64,000 nucleotides of DNA, taken from contig NZ_VOOS01000001.1 in the NCBI RefSeq assembly GCF_007993035.1, positions 62,001 to 126,000 on the forward strand. The letters are read 5' to 3'. The notes under the pieces were generated by a model. The model saw only the letters and a program-made list of their open reading frames with translations, was not told the origin of the DNA and did not search any database. The translations under genes and the position numbers were made by a program. The first letter of the stretch is position 1, and each line of letters begins with the position of its first letter. Shown piece by piece: positions 44,423 to 53,661 of this stretch. The DNA comes from Vicingus serpentipes. Lineage in GTDB: Bacteria > Bacteroidota > Bacteroidia > Flavobacteriales_E > Vicingaceae.

Positions 44423-44450
44423 AAAATAAAATTAAAAAGTGAACTTTTAT

Positions 44451-45182
44451 TTATTGAGCAACACCATTAATGTATTTCTGTTGTTTGGTAGGGTTACCAT
44501 CTTTATCAAAAAGTTTCCAAACTCCTATTCTTTCATAGTCAAACATTGCTTTATTATATTTGACAGAACCTTGTTCTTTCATGTTTCCATTATCATAATA
44601 ATAAGACTGAGTATAAACTAATTTTTTCTTATCTATTAATTCAAGAACATTTTCAGGTTTGCCATTTTCATAATAGTTTGCCTTTTTAATATAATATTGA
44701 AAAGATTTATGATACTCTTCTTCAAATTCCACATTTCCGTTTTGATAATAATCAGTCCACTTTAAAGCTTCATTTTCAATATATACAGCATCCGACTTAA
44801 TAAGATCTTCTTTATCGTAATATAATGTCATTTTACTTTTCTTAAGGTCAGTCATTCTGAAATTACGTTCAATATTTCCGCTAGGATAGTAATTTTTGTA
44901 AATTTTTAATTGTCCTTCAACATAAAAGCCTTTATGCAATAACTCTCCTGATTTATAATAATCTTCAAGAAAACCATTAGCTGCGTACCCATTATTATCG
45001 TTTCTGGTAGAATCATTACCCAACATCATATTTAAGGGCTCATACATTTTTATACCATATGTAGGATCAATTACTTCTGAAGGTTCATATGTATTGTGAT
45101 ACAAACTAACATCTGTTAAATCGTTCTGAGCAAACAATACAGAAAATGAAAGTAATAGTGTTAATAAAAATATAAATCTCAT
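44451..45182 (-). CDS. Exported MORN-repeat protein (YwqK antitoxin-like)
   Basis: A 243-residue exported protein. The signal peptide is residues 1-18 (MRFIFLLTLLLSFSVLFAQ). The mature part is made of about five MORN/YwqK-like beta-hairpin repeats, each of the form YY-x-NG-x-x-E/K (YKSGELLHKGFY, YPSGNIERNF, YQNGNVEFEEEY, YENGKPENV, YDNGNMKEQG). Databases often call these 'toxin-antitoxin system YwqK antitoxin', but no toxin gene is adjacent and the protein is secreted, so that label is not supported here. Function is unknown. It starts 11 bp after nhaC. Confidence 0.8.
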   Translation of the reverse strand: MRFIFLLTLLLSFSVLFAQNDLTDVSLYHNTYEPSEVIDPTYGIKMYEPLNMMLGNDSTRNDNNGYAANGFLEDYYKSGELLHKGFYVEGQLKIYKNYYPSGNIERNFRMTDLKKSKMTLYYDKEDLIKSDAVYIENEALKWTDYYQNGNVEFEEEYHKSFQYYIKKANYYENGKPENVLELIDKKKLVYTQSYYYDNGNMKEQGSVKYNKAMFDYERIGVWKLFDKDGNPTKQQKYINGVAQ

Positions 45183-45193
45183 AATTGATAAAT

Positions 45194-46648
45194 TTAATTA
45201 TTCTTTTCTTTTTTATCTTTTATTCTTGCAATTTTAATATTCATAAACCCAAAAAGAACAGTCATTAACGGGCTAATTAAATTAAAAAAACAGTACATAA
45301 AATAATCACCTGTTGCAATCCCTAGAACTCCTGAATGATATGCCCCACATGTATTCCATGGTATTAATGCTGAAGTAACTGTTCCGGAATCTTCTAATGT
45401 TCTGCTTAATACTTTTGGGTGTAACCCACGTTCTTTATATTCTTCTGCAAACATTTTGCCAGGAACAACTATTGCCAAATATTGATCTGAAGCTGTAACA
45501 TTAAAAACCATACAAGAGGTTGCTGTTGTTGCAATTAAAGAACCATCTGTTTTAGCTAGCCCAATAATACTTTGAGTCAATCTTTTTAACATTCCTGTTC
45601 TATCCATTACTCCTCCAAATATCATAGCACACAGAATTAACCATATTGTATTTAACATTCCACTCATACCTCCCGAAGATAGCAATTCATTAACCAATTC
45701 ATTTTCTGTCTCAAATGCTACATCTGTAGTCATTGCATCAATAATTGCCTTATAAGAGTTTAAAATTAGACTATCAGCCCCTCCAATTGAAACAATTATA
45801 TCAGGTTGAAAAATAACAGCAAAAACACCACCTAAAACACTACCAAAAAGTAAAGCTGGTATTGCAGGTATTTTTTTTACAATTAAAACAATTACAGCTA
45901 TAGGAACTAAAAAAAGCCAAGGTGTTATATTAAACTTAGATGATATTGCTACTTGCAAAGAATCTACTTGACTAACTTGTTCTCCTGCATCATAAAAAAA
46001 TCCTATAATTAAAAATATTATTAAAGTAATACTAACAGATGGAATAGTAGTATAAGTCATGTATTTAATATGAGTTATTAAATCTGTTCCTGCCATTGCT
46101 GGTGCTAAATTTGTTGTATCTGAAAGAGGAGACATTTTATCCCCAAAATAAGCCCCCGAAATAATTGCTCCGGCAATAATTCCATCATCAATTCCTAAAG
46201 CTTTTCCTATACCCAACAATGCTATACCAACTGTTGCTACTGTTGACCATGAACTACCAGTTGCTAAAGAAACTATTGAGCTAATAACACATGATGCGAA
46301 TAAAAATATAGTAGGGTTTAAAATATCTAACCCATAATAAATCATAGCAGGAACAACCCCACTCAACAACCAAGTTCCTGCAAGTGAACCTATAAGTAAT
46401 AAAATAATAATTGCAGGTAGAGCAGAACTAATACTTTTAGTAATTCCCTCTAAAATTTCCTCCCATTTGTATCCATTGTATAGGGCTACAAATGCTGCAA
46501 CAGCACCTGAAATTAATAATGCAAATTGATTTGCTCCTGATAAAGCATTATCTCCATATACCAATAAAACATTGATTGCTAATAAAGCAACCAATACCAA
46601 TATTGGTAATATTGACTGAAATAATGAAGGAGCTTTTGTTTTGTTCAT
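45194..46648 (-). CDS. nhaC: Na+/H+ antiporter of the NhaC family
   Basis: A 484-residue inner-membrane antiporter with about 11-12 transmembrane helices. Typical NhaC blocks are present: SCVISSIVSLATGSSWSTVATVGIALLGIG, IISGAYFGDKMSPLSDTTNLAPAMAGTDL (the SPLSDTT motif is diagnostic) and EDSGTVTSALIPWNTCGAYHSGVLG near the end. It exchanges sodium, or sodium/lactate-type substrates in some members, for protons and so aids Na+ and pH homeostasis; this fits a marine or saline habitat. It is first of the nhaC-MORN-acyl-CoA ligase run. Confidence 0.9.
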   Translation of the reverse strand: MNKTKAPSLFQSILPILVLVALLAINVLLVYGDNALSGANQFALLISGAVAAFVALYNGYKWEEILEGITKSISSALPAIIILLLIGSLAGTWLLSGVVPAMIYYGLDILNPTIFLFASCVISSIVSLATGSSWSTVATVGIALLGIGKALGIDDGIIAGAIISGAYFGDKMSPLSDTTNLAPAMAGTDLITHIKYMTYTTIPSVSITLIIFLIIGFFYDAGEQVSQVDSLQVAISSKFNITPWLFLVPIAVIVLIVKKIPAIPALLFGSVLGGVFAVIFQPDIIVSIGGADSLILNSYKAIIDAMTTDVAFETENELVNELLSSGGMSGMLNTIWLILCAMIFGGVMDRTGMLKRLTQSIIGLAKTDGSLIATTATSCMVFNVTASDQYLAIVVPGKMFAEEYKERGLHPKVLSRTLEDSGTVTSALIPWNTCGAYHSGVLGIATGDYFMYCFFNLISPLMTVLFGFMNIKIARIKDKKEKNN

Positions 46649-46672
46649 TTAAATCTAATAATCTAAAGGTTG

Positions 46673-46680
46673 TAAATATA
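46673..46680 (-). promoter_or_regulatory. Possible -7 element TATATTTA for nhaC
   Basis: One mismatch to TAnnTTTG on the minus strand, 24 bp before the ATG at 46648. Confidence 0.35.
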
Positions 46681-46769
46681 TAAAGCTGTGTATTAGTATT
46701 CTAATTTTTCAGTAATCAGTTATTAACAAGTTTTAAATGATTGTTTAACACTAAAAAATAAACTGCTAC

Positions 46770-48902
46770 TTATTTTAGTTTTTTTGATTTTAAACGAATT
46801 GAATTTCCAATTACAATAACATCAGAAAAAGCCATCGTTAAAGCTGCAACCATCGGATTTAAAAAACCGAAAGCAGCAATTGGTATTGCAACTACATTGT
46901 AAAAGAATGCCCAAAACAAATTCTGCTTAATCGTTTTAAGCGTATGCTTACTTATTAAGAATGCCTCATAAACCTGACTTAAATCTTTATCATTTAGCAA
47001 CACTATTTTAGCTGTTTGTACAGCAACTTGAGTTGCATTACTTATACTAATACTAACACTAGCTTTAGCTAGAGCAGGAGCATCATTAATACCATCCCCA
47101 ACCATAACTGTAGTATTTGTTTTTTGAAGCTCATCTATTTTAGCTAATTTTTGTTCGGGTAATTGTTGACTAAAAACAGTTTTTATACCAATTTTAGCTG
47201 CAAGCTCATCACACACTTCTCTCCTATCTCCACTTAATAAAATTGTATTTAATCCTTGTTTATTTAATAGCGCTATAGTTTCAGCAACATTCTCTTTTAA
47301 CTCATCTTCAATATCAACACCAGCTATTAACTCATTATTCTTTACTAAATAAATTGAATGTGTTTCCGATTCTACTCCTTTATTAAGAAATCGAGACGAA
47401 CCTAATTGGTAAATATTACCCTCAATATCTTTTGCTTCAATTCCAAATCCTTTTATTTCTTTTATGTCAACTAAGTTTAGAATTACTGCATCATCCATTA
47501 AAAAATTAGCTATAGATTTTGCTATAGGGTGAGATGAGTTTTGTTCTAAGCTAAATAAAATATTTTTTAATTCTTGCTCTTCAATTTGAGTATAAAGCTT
47601 TGTTTTTTTAATAACAAAATTTCCAGTCGTAAGCGTACCTGTTTTATCAAATACAATATTTTTTGCATTAGCAAATTGCTCGAATGTACTTCCTCCTTTT
47701 ATTAAAATTCCTTTCTTAGCAGCCCTACCAATCCCAACCATTACAGCAGTTGGTGTAGCTAGCCCCATTGCACATGGACAAGAAATAACTAATACCGCTA
47801 TAGCTTGCATAACGGATTGTTGAAGGCTAATATTAAATACAAAAAAAGCTAAAGAAAATGTTATTAAAGAAAGTCCAATAACTACCGGAACAAAAATAGC
47901 ACTAACCTTATCTCCCAGACGCTGTATCTGAGGTTCATCTTGTTGTGCATTTTTTACTAACTCAATAATTTTAGCCAAAACTGTTTTATCACCAACCTGC
48001 TCTGCTTTTATTTTTATTGTTCCTCCTTCTACAATTGTTCCTCCTATTACTTTTGAACCAATCCCTTTGGATAAAGGAACACTCTCTCCTGAAATCATAG
48101 CCTCATTAATAATAGCATCACCCCAAATCACTTCACCATCAACAGCCACTTTATCTCCAGTGTTAAATTGAAGAATATCATTGACCTTAATATCATCATA
48201 TTCAACTAACTCAATTTTTCCATCAGACAAAACTCGTTTAGCTTCTGTTTTTTGAAGTTGATTTAATTCCTTGATTGCAGTTGTAGTTTGTTTAACGGAA
48301 CGATACTCCAAGACATTACCTAACAAAACCAGAGTTGTTATCGTTGCTGCAGTTTCAAAAAAGAGATAATTATGTGCTTCGGGCAAACCATAATAAGCTA
48401 AAGATCCATATAAACTATAACCAAAAGCCGAAGTTATTCCAACAATAATTAAAACATCCATATTAGGAACCCCAGTTTTTAAAGAACCTATTGCACTTTT
48501 ACCAAAATGCCATACTCCTACTGAAAAAACTGGTAAACATAAACCTAACTGAACCCATACATTATTCAAAAAGAAATCATGAGGAAAAAACATATGAAGA
48601 AAAAGTGGAATTGTAAAAAACAAAGTGAAATAAAATTGTTTTTCAATAGTCGATATTCCTTCTTGATTTTTAGTTACTTCTCCTTCATCAACAACTTTAA
48701 AACCCAAACTATTAATACTATCGGCAACTTCTTTTAAGTTTAATTCAATTGTATTATTATAAGAAACTTCTCCTGTAGAAAAATTAACACTTACATTATC
48801 TAAACCTTTTTTCTCTAATTGCTTCTTTATTCCTAAAGCACAATTAGAACAGGTCATCCCCTCAACATTTAGTGTAATATTTTTTGTTTTATTCATTTTC
48901 AT
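46770..48902 (-). CDS. Heavy-metal (copper-type) P1B ATPase
   Basis: A 710-residue P1B-type ATPase. One N-terminal HMA domain has GMTC18SNC21. The membrane CPC motif is in ISCPCAMGLATPTAVMVG, the phosphorylation site in FDKTGTLTTG, the HP motif in SSHPIAKS, and the nucleotide hinge in VMVGDGINDAPALAKA. Helix 7-8 residues (YNVVAIPIAAFG, ALTMAFSDVIVIGNSIRL) fit Cu+ exporters of the CopA class, though CPC also serves Ag+. It is monocistronic, with no CsoR/CueR-type regulator or chaperone gene nearby. Confidence 0.9.
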   Translation of the reverse strand: MKMNKTKNITLNVEGMTCSNCALGIKKQLEKKGLDNVSVNFSTGEVSYNNTIELNLKEVADSINSLGFKVVDEGEVTKNQEGISTIEKQFYFTLFFTIPLFLHMFFPHDFFLNNVWVQLGLCLPVFSVGVWHFGKSAIGSLKTGVPNMDVLIIVGITSAFGYSLYGSLAYYGLPEAHNYLFFETAATITTLVLLGNVLEYRSVKQTTTAIKELNQLQKTEAKRVLSDGKIELVEYDDIKVNDILQFNTGDKVAVDGEVIWGDAIINEAMISGESVPLSKGIGSKVIGGTIVEGGTIKIKAEQVGDKTVLAKIIELVKNAQQDEPQIQRLGDKVSAIFVPVVIGLSLITFSLAFFVFNISLQQSVMQAIAVLVISCPCAMGLATPTAVMVGIGRAAKKGILIKGGSTFEQFANAKNIVFDKTGTLTTGNFVIKKTKLYTQIEEQELKNILFSLEQNSSHPIAKSIANFLMDDAVILNLVDIKEIKGFGIEAKDIEGNIYQLGSSRFLNKGVESETHSIYLVKNNELIAGVDIEDELKENVAETIALLNKQGLNTILLSGDRREVCDELAAKIGIKTVFSQQLPEQKLAKIDELQKTNTTVMVGDGINDAPALAKASVSISISNATQVAVQTAKIVLLNDKDLSQVYEAFLISKHTLKTIKQNLFWAFFYNVVAIPIAAFGFLNPMVAALTMAFSDVIVIGNSIRLKSKKLK

Positions 48903-48996
48903 AAAGTTACGATTAATGAGGGCTCAGTCTTGAGTAATTTCATAAAAAACATTATTAAAAAAAGTATAGAATAATTTTTTTTTAAAAAAAAGATAT

Positions 48997-49004
48997 TACA
49001 TTTG
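48997..49004 (+). promoter_or_regulatory. -7 element TACATTTG of the tRNA-His gene
   Basis: An exact TAnnTTTG match 14 bp before the tRNA. The transcript would start within a few bases of the mature 5' end. Confidence 0.65.
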
Positions 49005-49017
49005 CCAAACTTAAATG

Positions 49018-49091
49018 GTGGATGTAGCTCAGCTGGTTAGAGCACTGGTTTGTGGTGCCGGGGGTCGTGGGTTCGAGTCCCATCTTCCACC
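49018..49091 (+). tRNA. tRNA-His (anticodon GTG)
   Basis: The cloverleaf folds with a 7-bp acceptor stem (GTGGATG with CTTCCAC, one T-T mismatch), D arm GCTC/GAGC, anticodon stem CTGGT/GCCGG with loop TTGTGGT (GTG), and T arm GTGGG-TTCGAGT-CCCAT. A G at 49017 supplies the His-specific G-1 opposite discriminator C73. Confidence 0.95.
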
Positions 49092-49101
49092 CCATTTAAA
49101 T

Positions 49102-49132
49102 AAAAAAGCTTCTCAAATTGGGAAGCTTTTTT
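49102..49132. terminator. Bidirectional terminator between tRNA-His and the GDPD gene
   Basis: AAAAAAGCTTC (49102-49112) and its complement (49122-49132) flank a 9-nt loop; A/T tracts on both sides suit both strands. Confidence 0.8.
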
Positions 49133-49134
49133 AT

Positions 49135-49884
49135 TTACCTATACTTTAAAAGTAAGTTTGGATAATCTGATATAATTCCATCAACCCCTCTTTTAATTAA
49201 TAATTCGATAGTTTCAGGGTCATTTACTGTCCATACATGTAATTCTTGTCCAAACTCATGTACTTTATCAATAATTGCTTGCGTAGCATATTTATGCTGA
49301 ACAATTATTTCATCAACAAAGTGATACCTTCTTAATGGTTTGAAATTAATCCCTTTATCAAAAGACAAGGGTAAACTTGCGTGTTTACCAACAAACAATT
49401 TACCTGTTCTTATGTTTTCATTTAACTTATGAATTCTGAATAGAGCTCTATCATTAAATGAAATTATTTTGCACCAATCGATAGCGTTTTTACTTTTTAT
49501 TACATTTAATATATGACGCTCAATATTAGGGTAGTATAAATAACTATATTTTGTCTCTATAATTAATTCTGCTTTACCATCTATTAATTCTATAACTTCA
49601 GCTAAAGTTGGTATTTTTTCATCTATATAAACACGATTAAACTTAACCCCTGCACTTAACTTCTGTAATTCGCTATAGTCCATTAGTTTTACAAAACCAA
49701 ACCCATTAGTAGTTCTTCTTAATGTTCGATCATGTAAAACAATTATAACATTGTCTTTAGTTTGCTGAACATCTATTTCAATTCTATCTACTCCTAAATC
49801 TAAAGCTAATTGTATTGAAGCTAAAGTGTTTTCTGGAGCTAAGCCTCCAGCCCCTCTATGACCAGTTATAGTAAGTTTACCCAT
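49135..49884 (-). CDS. Glycerophosphodiester phosphodiesterase (UgpQ-like)
   Basis: A 249-residue cytoplasmic GDPD. Catalytic motifs: GHRGAGGLAPENT (His and Arg, residues about 8-20), IEIDVQQTKDN (metal Glu/Asp) and VVLHDRTLRRTTNG (second His). It hydrolyses glycerophosphodiesters to glycerol-3-phosphate and an alcohol in phospholipid turnover. It has no signal peptide, so it is the intracellular form. It starts 2 bp after mqnE, so the two are co-transcribed even though no pathway link is known. Confidence 0.88.
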   Translation of the reverse strand: MGKLTITGHRGAGGLAPENTLASIQLALDLGVDRIEIDVQQTKDNVIIVLHDRTLRRTTNGFGFVKLMDYSELQKLSAGVKFNRVYIDEKIPTLAEVIELIDGKAELIIETKYSYLYYPNIERHILNVIKSKNAIDWCKIISFNDRALFRIHKLNENIRTGKLFVGKHASLPLSFDKGINFKPLRRYHFVDEIIVQHKYATQAIIDKVHEFGQELHVWTVNDPETIELLIKRGVDGIISDYPNLLLKYR

Positions 49885-49886
49885 TA

Positions 49887-51041
49887 TTAAGTTAATTCAA
49901 CTTTAGAATAATCATTTAATTCATTGTAAATACTATCTCGCTCAATAGGCTGTCTATTTACATCTTTAATTAATTTAATCATTTGTTCTGAAGTCATTAC
50001 AGGCTTTTGCTCTTCTGCTCCTGCCATAGAATAAATTTTTGTTGAATCATCAACTGTACCGTCAATATCATTTACACCAAATGATAAAAGTAATTGAGCC
50101 GTTTTTCTTCCAATCATTGGCCAGTAAGCTTTAATATGATTAAAGTTATCTAAAAATATACGAGCCATTGCAAAAACCTTTAAATCCTCAATAACACTAA
50201 CTTCTTCAATATCTGACATCTGATTGTTTTTATTCCTGAATTTCAATGGAATAAATGCATTAAATCCTCCTGTTCTATCTTGTAAATCTCTCAATCTATT
50301 CATATGATCAATTAAATGCTCATAACTTTCAATATGACCATAGAGCATTGTAGCATTTGAAGGCATTCCAACACTATGAGCAGCTTCATGCATCTCTAAC
50401 CATTGAGAAGATGTGCATTTATCTTTACAAATTTGCTCTCTTATTGTTTCATCAAAAATTTCAGCTCCACCTCCAGGTAAAGAACCTTGACCAGCATCTT
50501 TTAAAATTTGCAGACATTCCTTGTAACTTACCTTAGCCTTTCTCGCCATATATTCCAGTTCAACAGCAGTAAAAGCCTTTACATGTAAATTTGGACGAAT
50601 AGCTTTTATATTAGATATTAAGTTTCTAAAATATTCTAACCCCATTTTTGGATGCACACCTCCAACAATATGAACTTCTGTTATATCTGAATCGTTATAT
50701 GCTTTAACTGCCTTATATATATCTTCTTCGGATAACTCCCATGCTTCATAATCATCCTTTTCTCTTAGCATTTTAGAGTAAGAACAAAACTTACAATCGT
50801 ATACACATATATTGGTTGGTTCTACATGAAAATTTTTATTAAAGTAAGTTTTATCCCCATGCCTATCTTCCCTAATAGTATTTGCTAAGACTCCCAAAAA
50901 ACCAAGCTCCCCATTGTTATAAAGATATAACGCTTCTTCAGAACTAATTCTTTGTTTGCTTAAAACTTTTTTAGAGATTTTAACTAACTTAACATCTTTT
51001 ATGGATGATTCGATTAATGCATTTATACTTTCTAATTTCAT
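49887..51041 (-). CDS. mqnE: Aminofutalosine synthase (radical SAM), menaquinone pathway
   Basis: A 384-residue radical SAM enzyme. The cluster ligands are C79-x3-C83-x2-C86 in NICVYDCKFCSY. HVKAFTAVELEYMA and GQGSLPGGGAEIFDE are typical of MqnE rather than MqnC. It adds a carbon radical from 3-[(1-carboxyvinyl)oxy]benzoate to SAM to yield aminofutalosine, an early step of the futalosine route to menaquinone. The organism should therefore make menaquinone this way. No other mqn gene is in the window. A TATCTTTA promoter element precedes it. Confidence 0.9.
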   Translation of the reverse strand: MKLESINALIESSIKDVKLVKISKKVLSKQRISSEEALYLYNNGELGFLGVLANTIREDRHGDKTYFNKNFHVEPTNICVYDCKFCSYSKMLREKDDYEAWELSEEDIYKAVKAYNDSDITEVHIVGGVHPKMGLEYFRNLISNIKAIRPNLHVKAFTAVELEYMARKAKVSYKECLQILKDAGQGSLPGGGAEIFDETIREQICKDKCTSSQWLEMHEAAHSVGMPSNATMLYGHIESYEHLIDHMNRLRDLQDRTGGFNAFIPLKFRNKNNQMSDIEEVSVIEDLKVFAMARIFLDNFNHIKAYWPMIGRKTAQLLLSFGVNDIDGTVDDSTKIYSMAGAEEQKPVMTSEQMIKLIKDVNRQPIERDSIYNELNDYSKVELT

Positions 51042-51056
51042 TGAAACTTTTTTTTG

Positions 51057-51064
51057 TAAAGATA
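51057..51064 (-). promoter_or_regulatory. -7 element TATCTTTA for mqnE-GDPD
   Basis: One mismatch to TAnnTTTG on the minus strand, 15 bp before the ATG. It is followed by C and an A run, as in the DUF4293 promoter. Confidence 0.45.
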
Positions 51065-51080
51065 AGATATTCCATAAAAA

Positions 51081-51107
51081 AAGAGCCCTACATTTTGTAG
51101 GGCTCTT
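51081..51107 (-). terminator. Terminator of the secreted M43 protease gene
   Basis: AAGAGCCCTACA and its complement form a 12-bp perfect stem with a 3-nt loop. On the minus strand it runs into a T tract and lies 24 bp past the stop. Confidence 0.8.
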
Positions 51108-51131
51108 TAAACTATTTATTAACTATTTATC

Positions 51132-53405
51132 TTATTTAGATAAAAGTATTTTTTTAGTTGTTACCTCACCATTAGAAGTTACTTTAATAAAGTAAACACC
51201 ATTTGGTTGAGCACTTAAATCTATTTTCAACATATTAGATGTTGTAGAAGAATTTGCTACTTCTTCGCCAATCATATTGAAAACAGCAACATTTGCATTG
51301 TTAGCTGGTAACATAACCTCAACAATTCCTGTTGTTGGATTTGGATAAGCTACAATTGAACTTAATTCAGAAGTGTGTGATTCAACACCAGTTGTTTTAT
51401 CACAAACAATAGCAACAACAGTACCTTTACTATCTGTACCATAAGTAGCTAGATCTAACCATCCTCCTACTTCATTTGCCCAAACATTGTTACCTGTAGT
51501 TCCTGCAGCAAGCCCCATTACAATTGTATCACCATCAAGCGGTGTAACATCATGATCGTAACCTATAAAGAAACTAGGAGAAGTTAAATCTAAATCGATA
51601 GCTGGCGTAATTGGTAAGGATATGAATTGATTTAAATTTGCAGAGAATTGACCAGTTGTTATAGGAGCAGAAGCTAATACTGTATTTGGAGAACCTCCGG
51701 CACCATCAGCATCCCATATTTTTAAATTACCTGTTCCAGTACCTGTAGATTGAATAAATACATATCTAACTTCAACTAGTTCCTTACCAGCACCAGGAGA
51801 AGACATTTTAGAAGCCCAACCATTATCATCATAACAGTTATTACCTGCAACATAACCTTCTAACGGTAAATTACATGCTGCTGCATCTTGAGTCCAGTAA
51901 GACCCACCAAAATTTTCAGTATTCCAATCCCAACCCGCAACTGTAGAATCGCATATTGCTGTTCCTGCTGGATTAACTGTTATATAATCTGTTTTAGTTT
52001 CAGAATCAGCACCACCATTATCATCACCTATAGTTAATGTTACACTATATAAACCTTGAGTAGCATATGTAATTGCTGGTGGAGTTTGTCCAACAAATGA
52101 ACTAGGAGTTCCACCAGGAAATGACCATGTCCAAGAATTTAAATTATCAGGACTTGTTGAAGCATCAGTAAAAGTAACCGAAGCACCTTCGTTAATTACA
52201 AGTGGAGCCCCAGTAAAGTTAGCCGTAGCAACTAAAGAACCACCTAAAGTCGATGTTGGTAATTCTGCTCTACCTGGAGAATTTGCAAAAACCTGAACAA
52301 CTCTAGCTTTTTGTCCTTCTGTAAATAAGTTCATACAACCATCATCCGAATAATCCATATAATTTTGAACCATATCTGTAGAACCACAAGAAGAATGTGT
52401 TGAAGTACAACCATAGTTTGCTGCATCAGACTCTGGAGTATCAGCTACAAAATCATCAGTTCCACATGCTCCATCTCCCCAAATATGACGTAATCCAGCC
52501 CAGTGACCTAATTCATGAGTTGCAGTTCTTCCTTTATTAAATGGAGCTTGAGTTACACCTCCTGTTCCAGTATAAGTGTACCCTAAAACTAATCCATCTG
52601 TATTAGCATTACCACCATTAGTATTTAAACCACCTAATCCGGAAGAAGAAGGGAATTGAGCATAACCTAATATACCACCTTGGATTTGACAAACCCAAAC
52701 ATTCATAACTTCAGTTCTATCCCAATAAGTTGCAGGTTTAATAGTCGCATCAATAGTTGCTGTTCCATAACCATTAGTAGTGTTGTTAATTCCTGCTATA
52801 TCTGCAGTTGAAACTCTATTAATACCTGGTTCTGCTAAAGTTTGTCCAGCCAATGGGTGATTTGAAGCGTAGCGTAATGCAGGTACAAAATTGATTTCTA
52901 AATCTGCAGCAACAGGCAAGAAAGCTGCAGGAGTGTTAGAAGCATCTGCATTTAATCTTCTAAAATCATCATTTAATATTGTTATTTGAGATGTAGCTTG
53001 AGCTTGGGAAATATTTCTCCCTTGTCCAACACTTTCTGTTGAATTATGAATAATATGCATAATTATAGGCACTGTTATTACTGCCTTTTTAGCTGTTCCG
53101 TTAGCTTTTTGAGCCTGATACTCAGCAACCTTTGGAGCTATCCATGCTTCAAATTCTTCTGTAGATGCAATACCTGGATATGCTTCTTTTAATAATTGAT
53201 TATATTCAGTTGAAAAACATCTGATTTTTCCATCAGCTGTTCTTTCAGCAGAATTAATCATTTCTTGAGCTCTTTCTTCATTTAAAGTTACTGAGTTTGA
53301 TACAGTCTGTGTATTCAAAATTGGCCCAGCTTTTCTACTGTTTTGACCAAACACAAGAACTGCACTCAATACTAGAGAAGAAAGTAAAAGTGTACTTTTT
53401 TTCAT
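51132..53405 (-). CDS. Secreted M43-family metalloprotease with PKD domain and T9SS sorting signal
   Basis: A 757-residue secreted protease. The signal peptide is residues 1-20 and a propeptide precedes the catalytic domain. The M43 (pappalysin/cytophagalysin) zinc motif HELGHWAGLRH is at 297-307 and the Met-turn NYMDYSDDGCM at about 348. A PKD domain covers about 395-480 (WTWSFPGGTPSS). A beta-sandwich domain comes next. The last ~70 residues are a T9SS type A sorting domain (VAYPNPTTGIVEV...NGVYFIKV...KKILLSK), so it is exported through the outer membrane and cleaved at the surface. It probably acts in extracellular protein degradation. A hairpin terminator follows. Confidence 0.92.
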   Translation of the reverse strand: MKKSTLLLSSLVLSAVLVFGQNSRKAGPILNTQTVSNSVTLNEERAQEMINSAERTADGKIRCFSTEYNQLLKEAYPGIASTEEFEAWIAPKVAEYQAQKANGTAKKAVITVPIIMHIIHNSTESVGQGRNISQAQATSQITILNDDFRRLNADASNTPAAFLPVAADLEINFVPALRYASNHPLAGQTLAEPGINRVSTADIAGINNTTNGYGTATIDATIKPATYWDRTEVMNVWVCQIQGGILGYAQFPSSSGLGGLNTNGGNANTDGLVLGYTYTGTGGVTQAPFNKGRTATHELGHWAGLRHIWGDGACGTDDFVADTPESDAANYGCTSTHSSCGSTDMVQNYMDYSDDGCMNLFTEGQKARVVQVFANSPGRAELPTSTLGGSLVATANFTGAPLVINEGASVTFTDASTSPDNLNSWTWSFPGGTPSSFVGQTPPAITYATQGLYSVTLTIGDDNGGADSETKTDYITVNPAGTAICDSTVAGWDWNTENFGGSYWTQDAAACNLPLEGYVAGNNCYDDNGWASKMSSPGAGKELVEVRYVFIQSTGTGTGNLKIWDADGAGGSPNTVLASAPITTGQFSANLNQFISLPITPAIDLDLTSPSFFIGYDHDVTPLDGDTIVMGLAAGTTGNNVWANEVGGWLDLATYGTDSKGTVVAIVCDKTTGVESHTSELSSIVAYPNPTTGIVEVMLPANNANVAVFNMIGEEVANSSTTSNMLKIDLSAQPNGVYFIKVTSNGEVTTKKILLSK

Positions 53406-53660
53406 TTTAAATTAAGTTTAGTTTATAGTTTTTGTTAGTTATTAGCCAATAAATATAATAATTTAAAATTGAACTAAAAGTATATTTTAAATCAATTATT
53501 TGAATCCTATAATAAATTGATTAGGCAACCTTTCTATTCTAACTTACGTTCTTATAGAAGAAAAACTTAGGAGATTTATTTAAAAGTTAATATAGATAGG
53601 TAGTACAACATTTATTAATCTCCTTTAAATTTAAGCCCTGCTCCCACAGGGCTTTTTTTT
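53406..53660. other. Intergenic region with candidate small RNA
   Basis: This 255-bp gap separates the M43 protease start from the GlcD-like gene's stop. On the plus strand it holds AGGAGATT (53569-53576) and its exact complement AATCTCCT (53617-53624), followed by a strong stem-loop and T9. No upstream plus-strand gene needs that terminator, so a small RNA is possible. No clear TAnnTTTG promoter was found. Confidence 0.35.
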
Positions 53661-53661
53661 T
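53634..53661. terminator. Stem-loop with strong plus-strand T tract
   Basis: AGCCCTG (53634-53640), a 6-nt loop and CAGGGCT (53647-53653) are followed by nine T on the plus strand. On the minus strand, where the GlcD-like gene ends at 53661, the following tract is the weaker TTAAATTTAAA. Confidence 0.65.

Noticed and set aside
44451-45182. YwqK 'antitoxin' considered as part of a toxin-antitoxin pair
   Set aside because: The protein has a signal peptide and its neighbours are NhaC and an acyl-CoA ligase; no toxin candidate is adjacent.
49018-49091. tRNA genes considered as integration (att) sites of a genomic island
   Set aside because: No integrase gene or duplicated tRNA 3' end was seen near either tRNA-His or tRNA-Arg; each is followed directly by a terminator.
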